Below are positions 1 through 6,117 of a stretch of DNA of 6,158 bases, one piece after another. Made by a program: the position numbers and the translations under genes. The notes beneath the pieces were generated by a model, which made no database searches, was not told the origin of the DNA, and saw nothing but the letters and a program-made list of their open reading frames with translations. The stretch covers positions 1 through 6,158 of the forward strand of contig JADNEJ010000186.1 in the NCBI GenBank assembly GCA_016292295.1. The letters run 5' to 3'. The stretch's first letter is position 1. Each line of letters begins with the position of its first letter. This DNA is from Candidatus Thiodictyon intracellulare (GTDB lineage Bacteria; Pseudomonadota; Gammaproteobacteria; Chromatiales; Chromatiaceae).

Positions 1-198
1 TACGTCTGCAGTCAGGGGAACACCGCGGAAAACTGCGTTTCTAGCTGAAAATAGTCTCTTTTTTGCGACAAAAGCCCGCCAAAGGGCCTCAGGCGGTGGC
101 GCCGGTCGCTAAGTTCGGCTGCTAGTGTGGGAGACGCTCGATGGGCCACTGAAGCACATCGGGCGGGTGCTGCGACTGTTGCCAAGGACAGCCCTTGA
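1..198. other. Left edge without a supportable gene
   Basis: I see no convincing gene here. Open frames on both strands lack a recognisable domain and a good ribosome binding site. The only structure I noted is a weak hairpin, with arms CCGCC (76-80) and GGCGG (92-96). Read on the minus strand it is followed by a GC step and four T (70-73), so it could be a minor minus-strand terminator. The nucleotidyltransferase gene whose tail starts around 199 should extend into this stretch, but its N-terminal motif (GSxxxG with the DxD residues) is not visible in any frame. That part therefore looks deleted or eroded. Confidence 0.4.
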
Positions 199-348
199 CC
201 GGTGGAGCCGGTGGTGCTAACCCCGGGGGAGCTTGCGGCCATGTCGCACCGGCCTTTCATCCGGCGCATCTTGGCCGAGGGGCGGGTGCTTTATGAGCGT
301 TGTGCGGGTACGGGAGGACGCGGACCGCTGGCTGCGTCAGGCGCGTGA
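199..348 (+). pseudogene. C-terminal remnant of MNT-type nucleotidyltransferase
   Basis: After a TGA at 196-198, this frame reads VEPVVLTPGELAAM followed by FIRRILAEGRVLYER. This resembles the C-terminal end of small nucleotidyltransferase (MNT) proteins, which act as antitoxin to HEPN toxins by modifying them. The catalytic N-terminal half is not present upstream in any frame, and an in-frame stop precedes the conserved piece, so no active enzyme can be made. The frame ends with TGA at 346-348 and overlaps the start of the downstream HEPN remnant by 56 bases, as expected for a translationally coupled MNT-HEPN pair. The last 18 or so residues are not recognisable and may be a shifted end. The call rests on recalled family sequence and no search was run. 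Confidence is moderate. Confidence 0.55.
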
Positions 349-511
349 CGACCTGGAGGCGACCGAGGCCTTGATCACGGCGGGTAAGTTCGCCCAGGCG
401 GCCTTTTTCGCCCAGCAGGCCGAGAAGAAAGCGCTCAAGGCCCACTGGTTTGAGCAGGACCTGGACCCTTGGAGCCATTCGCTCACGCGTCTGATCCGGG
501 TCGAACCTTAG
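293..511 (+). pseudogene. Truncated HEPN-domain protein
   Basis: The predicted product is 72 residues, whereas HEPN proteins of this class (PF05168-like) usually have about 120-135. The visible part is the first helical half: ADRWLRQARDDLEAT (residues 10-24), then the conserved helix AAFFAQQAEKKALKA (36-50), and DPWSHSLTRLI (58-68), matching the usual GHSL.xL segment. The stop at 509-511 cuts off the remaining helices. The ATG at 293 is preferred over a TTG at 233 because HEPN similarity starts just after it and it lies inside the MNT tail frame. Such proteins are toxins, often RNases, paired with an MNT antitoxin. With both halves incomplete, the locus is most likely a dead toxin-antitoxin module. 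It ends 23 bases from the stop codon of convergent rho, so a deletion reaching the rho boundary may have removed its 3' end. Confidence 0.7.
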
Positions 512-534
512 CCTACCGGTCCGCGCGGCAGACC

Positions 535-1791
535 CTACCCCTTCATGGAGTCGAAGAACTCCCCATTGGTCTTGGTCGCCTTGAGCTTGTCGTGGAGAAA
601 TTCCATGGCGGCCAGTTCGTCCATGGGGTGCAGGATCTTGCGCAGTATCCACATCTTCTGCAGTTCAGCGGCGGGCATCAAGAGCTCTTCACGGCGGGTA
701 CCGGAGCGGTTGATGTTGATGGACGGGAAGATGCGCCGCTCGGCGATCCGCCGGTCCATGTGGATCTCCATGTTGCCGGTGCCTTTGAACTCTTCGTAGA
801 TGACGTCGTCCATGCGTGAGCCGGTGTCCACCAGGGCGGTGGCGAGGATGGTGAGACTGCCCCCTTCCTCCACGTTGCGGGCGGCGCCGAAGAAGCGCTT
901 GGGCCGCTGCAGTGCGTTGGCGTCCACGCCGCCGGTGAGCACCTTGCCGGAGGAGGGAATCACGGTGTTGTAGGCGCGCGCGAGCCGGGTGATGGAATCG
1001 AGCAGGATCACCACGTCGCGCTTGTGCTCCACCAGGCGCTTGGCCTTCTCGATCACCATCTCGGCGACCTGCACATGGCGGGTGGCGGGTTCGTCGAATG
1101 TGGATGAGATGACCTCGCCGCGCACCGAGCGCGACATCTCGGTGACCTCTTCCGGGCGTTCGTCGATCAGCAGCACGATCAGGTAGCAGTCCGGGTGGTT
1201 GTGCCCGATGGATTGAGCGATATTCTGTAACATCATTGTCTTACCTGCCTTTGGCGGGGACACGATGAGGCCGCGTTGACCCTTGCCGATGGGTGCTACC
1301 AGATCGATGGTGCGCGCCGTGATGTCCTCGGTGCTGCCGTTGCCGATCTCCAGGCCAAGCCGCTTTTGCGGAAAGAGTGGCGTAAAGTTCTCGAACAGGA
1401 TCTTAGACTTGGCGTTTTCTGGCCGGTCGAAGTTGATGTCGTTGACCTTCAGCAGCGCGAAATAGCGCTCGCCGTCCTTGGGCGGCCGGATCTTGCCCGA
1501 AATGGTGTCGCCGGTGCGCAGTGCAAAGCGGCGGATCTGGCTCGGGGAGACATAGATGTCGTCGGGTCCGGCCAGATAGGAGGCGTCCGCGGAGCGCAGG
1601 AAGCCGAAGCCGTCGGTGAGGATTTCCAGGACGCCGTCGCCCGAGATGTCCTCGCCGCGCTTGGCCTGGGCCTTCAAGATGGCGAAGATCAAGTCCTGTT
1701 TGCGGGAGCGTCCGACACCTTCGATCTCCATGGACTGCGCCAGCTCGACCAGCTCGGGCACCGGCGTTTTTTTCAGTTCGGTTAGGTTCAT
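535..1791 (-). CDS. rho: Transcription termination factor Rho
   Basis: Hexameric RNA-dependent ATPase and translocase that terminates transcription at untranslated C-rich transcripts. The 418-residue protein is one shorter than E. coli Rho and keeps its numbering. The N-terminal helical domain is at about 1-47. The cold-shock/OB RNA-binding domain (about 50-115) has GFGFLR at 61-66. The RecA-like core has Walker A SPPKAGKT (178-185, with K181 and K184), the catalytic E211 in IDERPEE, Walker B VVILLDS (260-266, D265), the Q-loop around 284-296 ([13 protein letters not shown]), the R-loop EEFKGTGN (333-340) and the arginine finger in the NRSGTRREE stretch (361-369). The bicyclomycin contacts D210, R212, D265, S266 and K336 are present. 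The ATG at 1791 gives the full family N-terminus. The ribosome binding site before it is weak. It lies downstream of trxA in the same orientation, after a long leader. It appears fully functional. Confidence 0.99.
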   Translation of the reverse strand: MNLTELKKTPVPELVELAQSMEIEGVGRSRKQDLIFAILKAQAKRGEDISGDGVLEILTDGFGFLRSADASYLAGPDDIYVSPSQIRRFALRTGDTISGKIRPPKDGERYFALLKVNDINFDRPENAKSKILFENFTPLFPQKRLGLEIGNGSTEDITARTIDLVAPIGKGQRGLIVSPPKAGKTMMLQNIAQSIGHNHPDCYLIVLLIDERPEEVTEMSRSVRGEVISSTFDEPATRHVQVAEMVIEKAKRLVEHKRDVVILLDSITRLARAYNTVIPSSGKVLTGGVDANALQRPKRFFGAARNVEEGGSLTILATALVDTGSRMDDVIYEEFKGTGNMEIHMDRRIAERRIFPSININRSGTRREELLMPAAELQKMWILRKILHPMDELAAMEFLHDKLKATKTNGEFFDSMKG

Positions 1792-1989
1792 TCGGGTCTT
1801 CTGAGGCAGAGGTCAGGGGAGGTGTTGGGCATCCCGCGAGGGATCAGCGTCAAGGGGGGACGGCTCTCGGGGGGGGCTACACACCGCGAAGGGGCGTCCG
1901 GACGAACGCCGCGTGGGTTAATGGGGTGCTCAGCCGGGTGCCACGGGGGCCCACCGGCGGAGGCACGCAGCGACCGCTCGATGCGCCCC
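1792..1989 (-). promoter_or_regulatory. C-rich untranslated leader upstream of rho
   Basis: Between the trxA terminator and rho lie about 200 bases with no recognisable gene. Read in the rho direction the RNA is rich in C, including an eight-C run (1869-1876) and a six-C run (1854-1859). It also has a small hairpin with arms ATCCC/GGGAT (1831-1844). In E. coli the rho leader is C-rich and Rho terminates there, which gives autogenous control, so a similar role is plausible here. I could not identify a convincing sigma-70 promoter. An open frame covering 1788-1991 shows no similarity that I recognise to the E. coli rhoL leader peptide. The function is inferred from position and composition. Confidence 0.4.
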
Positions 1990-2015
1990 AAAAACCGACC
2001 TGGGATCCCTGTCGG
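1990..2015 (-). terminator. Intrinsic terminator after trxA
   Basis: On the minus strand a CCGAC arm (2011-2015) and a GTCGG arm (1995-1999) enclose an 11-base loop containing GGGATCCC. They are followed at once by five T (1990-1994 on the reverse strand). The site lies 54 bases past the trxA stop and before rho. It would separate trxA from rho, at least partially, giving rho its own leader transcript. The stem is short, so efficiency is uncertain. Confidence 0.6.
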
Positions 2016-2068
2016 ACCCGGCCGGCGACAGTGGCCGCGGGCCCGAGGTCCGCGGGAAGGGTCGGGGA

Positions 2069-2395
2069 TCAGAGATTGCTGTTGATAAAGGCCGTCAACT
2101 GGGACTTGGAGACAGCACCGATCTTAGTTGCCTCCACCTCGCCCTCACGGAACAGCATCAGCGTCGGGATGCCGCGGATGCCGTAGAGGGGGGGGGTCTT
2201 GGCGTTTTCGTCGATGTTGAGCTTAACCACCTTGAGTCGGCCAGCGTATTCATCGGCGATCTCGTCCAAGATTGGGGCAATCATCTTACAGGGCCCGCAC
2301 CAATCGGCCCAGTAGTCGACCAGGACGGGTTTGGAGGATTTCAGCACCTCATCCTGGAAAGAGACATCGGTCACATGGACGATGCAATCGCTCAC
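2069..2395 (-). CDS. trxA: Thioredoxin 1
   Basis: Small cytoplasmic disulfide reductase that passes electrons from thioredoxin reductase to ribonucleotide reductase, methionine sulfoxide reductases and other targets. The 108-residue protein matches the E. coli length (109). It has the active site WCGPCK (32-37, redox cysteines 33 and 36), the buried acid D27 in the VDYWA segment, and the cis-proline loop GIPT with P77. The start is a GTG at 2393-2395. A GGAG (plus-strand CTCC at 2405-2408) nine bases upstream supports it, and it gives the family N-terminus. The gene contains a nine-C run (2188-2196) in the codons for TPPL, a slippage-prone tract. It lies upstream of rho in the same orientation and divergent from rhlB, the standard gammaproteobacterial arrangement. 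It appears intact. Confidence 0.98.
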   Translation of the reverse strand: MSDCIVHVTDVSFQDEVLKSSKPVLVDYWADWCGPCKMIAPILDEIADEYAGRLKVVKLNIDENAKTPPLYGIRGIPTLMLFREGEVEATKIGAVSKSQLTAFINSNL

Positions 2396-2696
2396 TGAAG
2401 TCGGCTCCGTTTGGTTTCGCGTGGTTGTCGGGGGAACCGCGCCTCAAGGACCCGCGCGCTCTGTGGGCCGGCTGGGCGTTCGGGCGGTACCGGCCGGACG
2501 GTTCGTTCTAACTCGGGTATACCCCGGCGCGCGCAGCGGCAGGGGCAGGGGCAGGAGGGCGGTGGGCAAATTGGCGCGGATTTAGACCCAATGGTTAAGA
2601 TGCTATTTGATCCAAAGCGCAAAGAATTTGCAAGCCTTGCCTTTAGCGAGGTCCGCACTCAGATAAAAATCAAATATTTCAATTATATAGAAACAA
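2396..2696. promoter_or_regulatory. Divergent trxA/rhlB intergenic region
   Basis: This 301-base stretch holds no supportable gene and must contain the promoters for trxA (leftward) and rhlB (rightward). The trxA-proximal part is very GC-rich. It includes a 10-bp palindrome GGGTATACCC (2515-2524), whose minus-strand TATACC could serve as a -10, although I see no matching -35. Three tandem copies of GGCAGG lie at 2538-2555. The last 100 bases before rhlB are AT-rich. TTGCCT (2637-2642) and GATAAA (2662-2667), 19 bases apart, form a weak sigma-70-like candidate for rhlB. No clear Shine-Dalgarno precedes the rhlB ATG. Specific promoter assignments are guesses. Confidence 0.4.
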
Positions 2697-4319
2697 ATGA
2701 CCGCAACCAGGTTCGACCACTTCGACCTGGACCTCAGCGTCCTTGAGGGGCTGGCCGATGCCAGATTCACCCACCGCACCCCGATCCAGTCCGCCACCCT
2801 GCCGATTGTCCTGGCGGGCCAGGACGTCGCGGGGCAGGCCCAGACCGGCACCGGTGAGACCGCCGCCTTACTCCTGGTGATCCTGGAGCGCCTGCTGGCC
2901 TCGCAGAGCCCCCGCCGTCCAGCCACCAGTCCCAGCCACGCGCCCCGATCGTGGCGCCGACCCGGGAACTGGCGGTGCAGATCTACAAGGACACCCTGCT
3001 GCTCGACCATCACACCGAGTTTCGCGTGGAGCTGGTGTTCGATGGTACCAGCTACCAGGAGCAGCGCGACCACTTGGCCGCCGGAGTCGACATCCTGATC
3101 GGCGCCTCGGGGCGCCTGATCGACTATTTCAAGCAGCACGTCTTTAGTCTCGGCCGGGTCGAGGTGGTGGTCCTCGACCCGGCCGACCGCATGTTCGACC
3201 TGTCGTTTATCAATGACATCCGCTTTCTGCTGCGACACATGCTGCCCCCGAAGGAGCGCCTGGAGATGCTGTTCTCCACGACCCCGTCCTACCGGGTCCT
3301 GGAACTCGCCTATGAGCACATGAACAACCCCCAACTAGTGAAGATCGAGTCGGAAAAGATCACGGCTGACCAGGTGCGCCAGTGCTGCTACATGACCGCC
3401 AATTCGGAGAAGATTCCGCTGCTGATCGAGCTGGTGCGGACCTAGGAGGACCCGCGGGTGATGGTCTTCGTCAACACCAAGCGAGAGGCCGATCGGGTCT
3501 GGGGCTACCTCTAAGGCAACGGCATCAACACCGCCGTGCTGTCCTGCGACGTGCCCCAGAAGAAGCGGCTGAAGCTGCGGAAAAGCTTCACCGACGGCGA
3601 CCTGCCGGTGCTGGTGGGCACAGACGTGGCGGCGCGCGGCCTGCATATCCCGGACGTAACCCATGTGGTCAACTATGATCTGCCGGAGGATGCGGAGGAC
3701 TATGTCCACTGCATCGGGCGTACCGCCCGCGCCGAGGCGGCCGGGGACGCCATCAGTTTCGTGTGCGAAACCTACGCCTTTTGCCTGCCGGGCATTGAGC
3801 GCTTCATCGGCGCCAAGGCACCGGTGGAGTCGTCCCTGTTGCCTGAGATCAACTATCGCAGCCGACTGCGCCCGGACCGGGAGGATCGGGAATACCGTTC
3901 GGACCGCGACGGCCGCGGTGGTCCGCCCGGTCATGACCGTAGGGACGGACCGTAGAGCGTGGATAGCCCGTGTACGTGGTCTGAGCAACGGCCCTGCCGC
4001 GGCGTCTGTCGCGGCGCTGCCGGACGCCGCCGCGGTAGCGGCGACGCCCCCCGCCAGTGCGCCGCGCCGGGGGCACCGTGCGCCAGAGCAGGCGGCCTTG
4101 ACCTGCGCCGCGGCGAGTCATTCCCCGGGCAGCCCACCGGACGCACGGGCCGACGTCCCGGGACCGTCGGAGTCGGCTGCGGTGCAGGCGCAGACTGCCG
4201 CTGAACCCGCCAAAAAGCGACGGTGTCGGCGACGCAAGCCGGGGGGAGTCAGGGCGGGTGAGGATCAACCGGCCAGCCAGGCGCCGGGTAGGCCGATCGG
4301 CGAGCCCAGCGAGTCCTGA
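2697..4319 (+). pseudogene. rhlB: Decayed DEAD-box RNA helicase RhlB
   Basis: RhlB unwinds RNA for RNase E in the degradosome. This copy is clearly RhlB by its position divergent from trxA-rho and by its motif order: Q motif RTPIQ (27-31), motif I, APTREL, motif [29 protein letters not shown] and [13 protein letters not shown]. It cannot be active. Motif I reads GTGET (Lys to Glu, codon 2856-2858). TPGR has become ASGR. DEAD has become DPAD (3176-3187). SAT has become STT (3275-3283). HRIGRT has become HCIGRT (Arg codon CGC to TGC at 3710). A net -1 frameshift lies near 2920-2945. In-frame TAG (3443-3445) and TAA (3512-3514) follow. Frame then continues to a TAG at 3953-3955. A basic tail with KKRRCRRRKPG appears in another frame and ends at 4319, implying a second shift or more in 3900-4200. 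The tail frame is the least certain part. Confidence 0.93.
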
Positions 4320-4339
4320 TCCTGAGATTTAGTGAGCAT

Positions 4340-4374
4340 TGGTCCGCGAAGGGTTGGCGTCCGCTCGCGGACCA
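4340..4374. terminator. Inverted repeat between convergent rhlB remnant and yrfG
   Basis: A perfect 10-bp inverted repeat, TGGTCCGCGA (4340-4349) and TCGCGGACCA (4365-4374), encloses a 15-base loop. It lies 20 bases after the rhlB tail stop and 15 bases beyond the yrfG stop, so it sits between two convergent 3' ends. That position suits a shared transcript end or an RNA-stabilising hairpin. Neither side has a proper T tract, so a classical intrinsic terminator is not demonstrated. Confidence 0.5.
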
Positions 4375-4389
4375 GCAGTGTCGCGACGC

Positions 4390-5058
4390 TCAGGCGAGCA
4401 GCCCCGGGAGCAGTTCCGCGAAGTCGCCGATCGCCGGGAACTCATCCTGCACCCGCCGTGGCGCCTGGGAGTCTGGTTTCAGCACCGCGATCAGCGAGCC
4501 CATGCCGAAGGTACGGGCGGCGCGCAGGACGCGCGGGTTGTCGTCGATGAACAGGGTGCGGGCCGGGTCAAAGGGCCGCACCGCGCGCAGGCGTGGCCAA
4601 AAAGCCGGGGCCTCTTTCGGTAACCACAGGTCGTGGGCGGAGATGATGCGCTCGAAGTGGCCGGCCAGCCGCGTGCGGTCCAGCTTGAGTGCCAGGGTCT
4701 TCTGGTGTGCGTTGGTGACCAGCACTCGACGCTTGCCGCGCTCGGCCAGGGCGCAGAGAAAGTCCACAGCATGTGGGTGGACGGTGATCAGGTGGTCCAC
4801 CTCGGCCTTGAGGAGGGTGATGTCCAACCCGAGTTCCCGGCTCCAGTGGTCCACGCAGTACCATTCGAGCGTCCCTTCGATCGCCTGGTAGCGGGTACGC
4901 AGCTGCGTCTTGGCCGCCTCGATGGTGATCCCTTGGGCGTCCGCGTAGCGAAGCGGAACGTGTTCAAGCCAAAAATGATTGTCGAAGTGCAGGTCGAGCA
5001 GGGTCCCGTCCATGTCGAGAAAACAGTCGTCGATGCGTTCCCAGTCGATCGTGGTCAT
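4390..5058 (-). CDS. yrfG: HAD-family GMP/IMP nucleotidase YrfG
   Basis: Cytoplasmic haloacid dehalogenase-like phosphatase. The E. coli homolog dephosphorylates purine nucleoside monophosphates such as GMP and IMP. From the ATG at 5058 the protein has 222 residues, equal to my recollection of E. coli YrfG. HAD motif I is LDMDGTLLD (14-22), with nucleophile D15 and acid/base D17. It is followed by the family-typical FDNHFW and WYCVDHWS segments in the cap. Motif II is VLVTNAH (T115), motif III lysine K148 is in LPKEAP, and motif IV is FIDDNP (D172, D173). An upstream GTG at 5103 would add 15 residues that look unlike the family. The ATG has a GGGGA eight bases before it, so I chose it. It is divergent from nudE with a 63-base gap. 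In E. coli these two genes are also neighbours, supporting both assignments. It appears intact. Confidence 0.92.
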   Translation of the reverse strand: MTTIDWERIDDCFLDMDGTLLDLHFDNHFWLEHVPLRYADAQGITIEAAKTQLRTRYQAIEGTLEWYCVDHWSRELGLDITLLKAEVDHLITVHPHAVDFLCALAERGKRRVLVTNAHQKTLALKLDRTRLAGHFERIISAHDLWLPKEAPAFWPRLRAVRPFDPARTLFIDDNPRVLRAARTFGMGSLIAVLKPDSQAPRRVQDEFPAIGDFAELLPGLLA

Positions 5059-5121
5059 GGTCGCGGTCCCCGTGATTGAAACTCTGTGCGCCTGCCGGGG
5101 CACCCGTGCGCGGCGCCGCGC
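5059..5121. promoter_or_regulatory. Divergent yrfG/nudE intergenic region with palindrome at the nudE start
   Basis: These 63 bases must drive both genes unless nudE is transcribed from inside yrfG. A perfect 16-bp palindrome TGCGCGGCGCCGCGCA covers 5107-5122, and its last base is the A of the nudE ATG. It occupies the place where a Shine-Dalgarno should be, and none is visible. TTGAAA at 5076-5081 resembles a plus-strand -35, but no -10 follows at normal spacing. The palindrome could be an operator or an RNA structure limiting nudE translation, or simply a product of high GC. Confidence 0.35.
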
Positions 5122-5769
5122 ATGGCCACCGGCCCCAAAATTCTCGTCCCGCGCTTAGTCGCCCGCAGCCGCCTCATCCACGTCGAGGAGGTGGACCTGG
5201 AGTTCACCAACGGCGCCCGACGTACCTTCGAGCGCATCCCCGGCGGGGCCGACTCGGTACTGATCGTGCCTCTGCTGGACGCCCACACCCTGCCCCTAAT
5301 CCGCGAATATGGGGCCGGAAGCGAGCGCTATGAACTGGGGCTGCCCAAGGGCATTGTGGAACCCGGGGAGGGCCCCGTGGCCGCCGCCAACCGGGAACTG
5401 CAAGAGGAGGTCGGCTGCGCCGCCCGCGACCTGCAGGTCCTGGGCCGCGTCTTCATAGTCCCAGGCTACATCGGCCACTGCAGCCTGATCGCCCTTGCTC
5501 GTGCACTCTACCCCAGTCGCCTGCTCGGCGACGAACCCGAGCCCATCGAGGTCGTCCCCTGGCGCCTGGACGCACTGGATGCGCTTCTCGCGCGCGACGA
5601 CTTCGACGAGGCTCGCTCGCTTGCCGCCCTTTACCTAACCGATTTACCTAACCGAGCGACTCCTGGCGCGGGAACGCGGCGGCGCCCCGCCGGGCTGAGC
5701 GGCCCAGATCCCTGCGGTCATCTCCGCCCGCTCGCGGTTCAAGGCTCTACCGTGAACGTCAGGCCGTGA
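5122..5769 (+). CDS. nudE: ADP compounds hydrolase NudE (Nudix), rewritten C-terminus
   Basis: Nudix pyrophosphatase. E. coli NudE cleaves ADP-containing compounds such as ADP-ribose, Ap3A and NADH. Family features in order are VARSRLIHVEEVDLEF near the N-terminus, ERIPGGADSVLIVPL, IREYGAGSERYELG, and the Nudix box GX5EX7REUXEEXGU (starting GIVEPGE, then RELQEEVGC). After it come GDEPEPIEV and DEARSLAALYL. All catalytic glutamates of the box are present. The ATG at 5122 matches the family start better than a GTG at 5086. An exact 13-bp tandem duplication (5630-5655) shifts the frame after residue 173 or so. The last 42 or so residues are therefore unrelated, and the protein is 215 residues. 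Removing one copy restores ALYLTERLLARE and a stop at 5696-5698, giving 187 residues against 186 in E. coli. The catalytic fold is probably intact, but the final helix is lost, so activity or stability may be reduced. Confidence 0.9.
   Translation: MATGPKILVPRLVARSRLIHVEEVDLEFTNGARRTFERIPGGADSVLIVPLLDAHTLPLIREYGAGSERYELGLPKGIVEPGEGPVAAANRELQEEVGCAARDLQVLGRVFIVPGYIGHCSLIALARALYPSRLLGDEPEPIEVVPWRLDALDALLARDDFDEARSLAALYLTDLPNRATPGAGTRRRPAGLSGPDPCGHLRPLAVQGSTVNVRP
5630..5655 (+). repeat. 13-bp tandem duplication inside nudE
   Basis: TTTACCTAACCGA occurs twice in direct succession, at 5630-5642 and 5643-5655, with no mismatch. A gain of 13 bases shifts the reading frame of nudE. The exact identity of the copies suggests a recent replication-slippage event, or an assembly artefact. 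Confidence 0.95.
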
Positions 5770-5773
5770 CCCG

Positions 5774-5845
5774 GTGAGAGCGGCTTCAGCCGCGACGCGA
5801 CCGCGCAAGCTGTCGTGGCCTCGTCGCGGCTGAAGCCGCTCCCAC
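5774..5845. repeat. Paired REP-like palindromic element
   Basis: The left arm (5774-5797) and right arm (5822-5845) are inverted copies matching at 23 of 24 positions, including the 20-base core GAGCGGCTTCAGCCGCGACG. They are separated by 24 bases. Each arm is itself near-palindromic (GCGGCT-TC-AGCCGC). Read inward, the right arm begins GTGG, the GTRG head of REP sequences mobilised by RAYT (TnpA-REP) transposases. The left arm has GTGA, a one-base change. Two REPs in opposite orientation form a BIME-like unit. It sits just after the nudE stop and could protect its 3' end or help end transcription. No RAYT gene lies in this window. Confidence 0.8.
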
Positions 5846-5962
5846 GCACGCCTTTCGCGGTGACCCCAAGGTCGCCGCCAAAGTGGAGCGCGGTGTACAG
5901 GAATCACTGGGATGGGTTATATTGCAGCGCAGTCACGAGAGCGCTGAATTAATGAAAAATAC

Positions 5963-5984
5963 GGCATTATATTCAGCTAATGCC
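5963..5984. terminator. Bidirectional terminator-like hairpin
   Basis: A perfect 7-bp inverted repeat, GGCATTA (5963-5969) and TAATGCC (5978-5984), encloses an 8-base loop. The plus side continues AAATTTTCTGTTTTC. The minus side continues GTATTTTTC, so both directions have a T-rich tail a few bases after the stem. It could end nudE read-through or leftward transcription from outside the window. The stem is AT-containing and the T tracts are offset, so strength is doubtful. Confidence 0.4.
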
Positions 5985-6040
5985 AAATTTTCTGTTTTCT
6001 CACCGACCGGTTATTTCAAATTTCAAAGTTCTCCGTTAGC

Positions 6041-6117
6041 AAGGAGTGCAAGTCGCCATGGCACTCACTAGGGTTGCTGAAGAAGTCTGCGCAGGCTTTG
6101 CGCAACCCGTCAAATGA
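6041..6117 (+). other. Possible truncated gene start or insertion-sequence end
   Basis: AAGGAG at 6041-6046 is followed 11 bases later by an ATG (6058) that opens a 19-residue frame, MALTRVAEEVCAGFAQPVK, ending with TGA at 6115-6117. This may be a genuine start whose gene has been interrupted. A CTAG at 6068-6071 is followed by GGTTGCTGAAGAAGTC, which resembles the terminal repeats of some IS5-type elements that duplicate a YTAR target. GGGTTGC (6071-6077) and GCAACCC (6102-6108) also form an inverted pair. No transposase is visible before the window ends, so this is tentative. Confidence 0.2.

Noticed and set aside
12..269. 85-residue minus-strand frame at the left edge
   Set aside because: Low-complexity composition, no family similarity and no start signals. 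It also covers the MNT remnant read in the opposite direction.
1276..1785. Long plus-strand frame opposite rho
   Set aside because: It is an antisense shadow of the highly conserved rho coding sequence, with no independent signals.
1832..1853. TTGACG on the minus strand as a rho promoter -35
   Set aside because: No acceptable -10 hexamer follows at 16-19 bases, so it is not supported.
1788..1991. 67-residue minus-strand frame upstream of rho as a rhoL leader peptide
   Set aside because: It overlaps the rho start, has no ribosome binding site that I can see, and shows no recognisable similarity to the E. coli leader peptide. It runs through the C-rich leader and looks like chance in GC-rich DNA.
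5774..5845. CRISPR-like array
   Set aside because: There are only two arms, in inverted orientation with self-palindromes. This is a REP pair, not direct repeats with spacers, and no cas genes are present.
5883..6071. 62-residue plus-strand open frame at the right end
   Set aside because: No ribosome binding site, no domain, and it crosses the composition change and the terminator-like hairpin.
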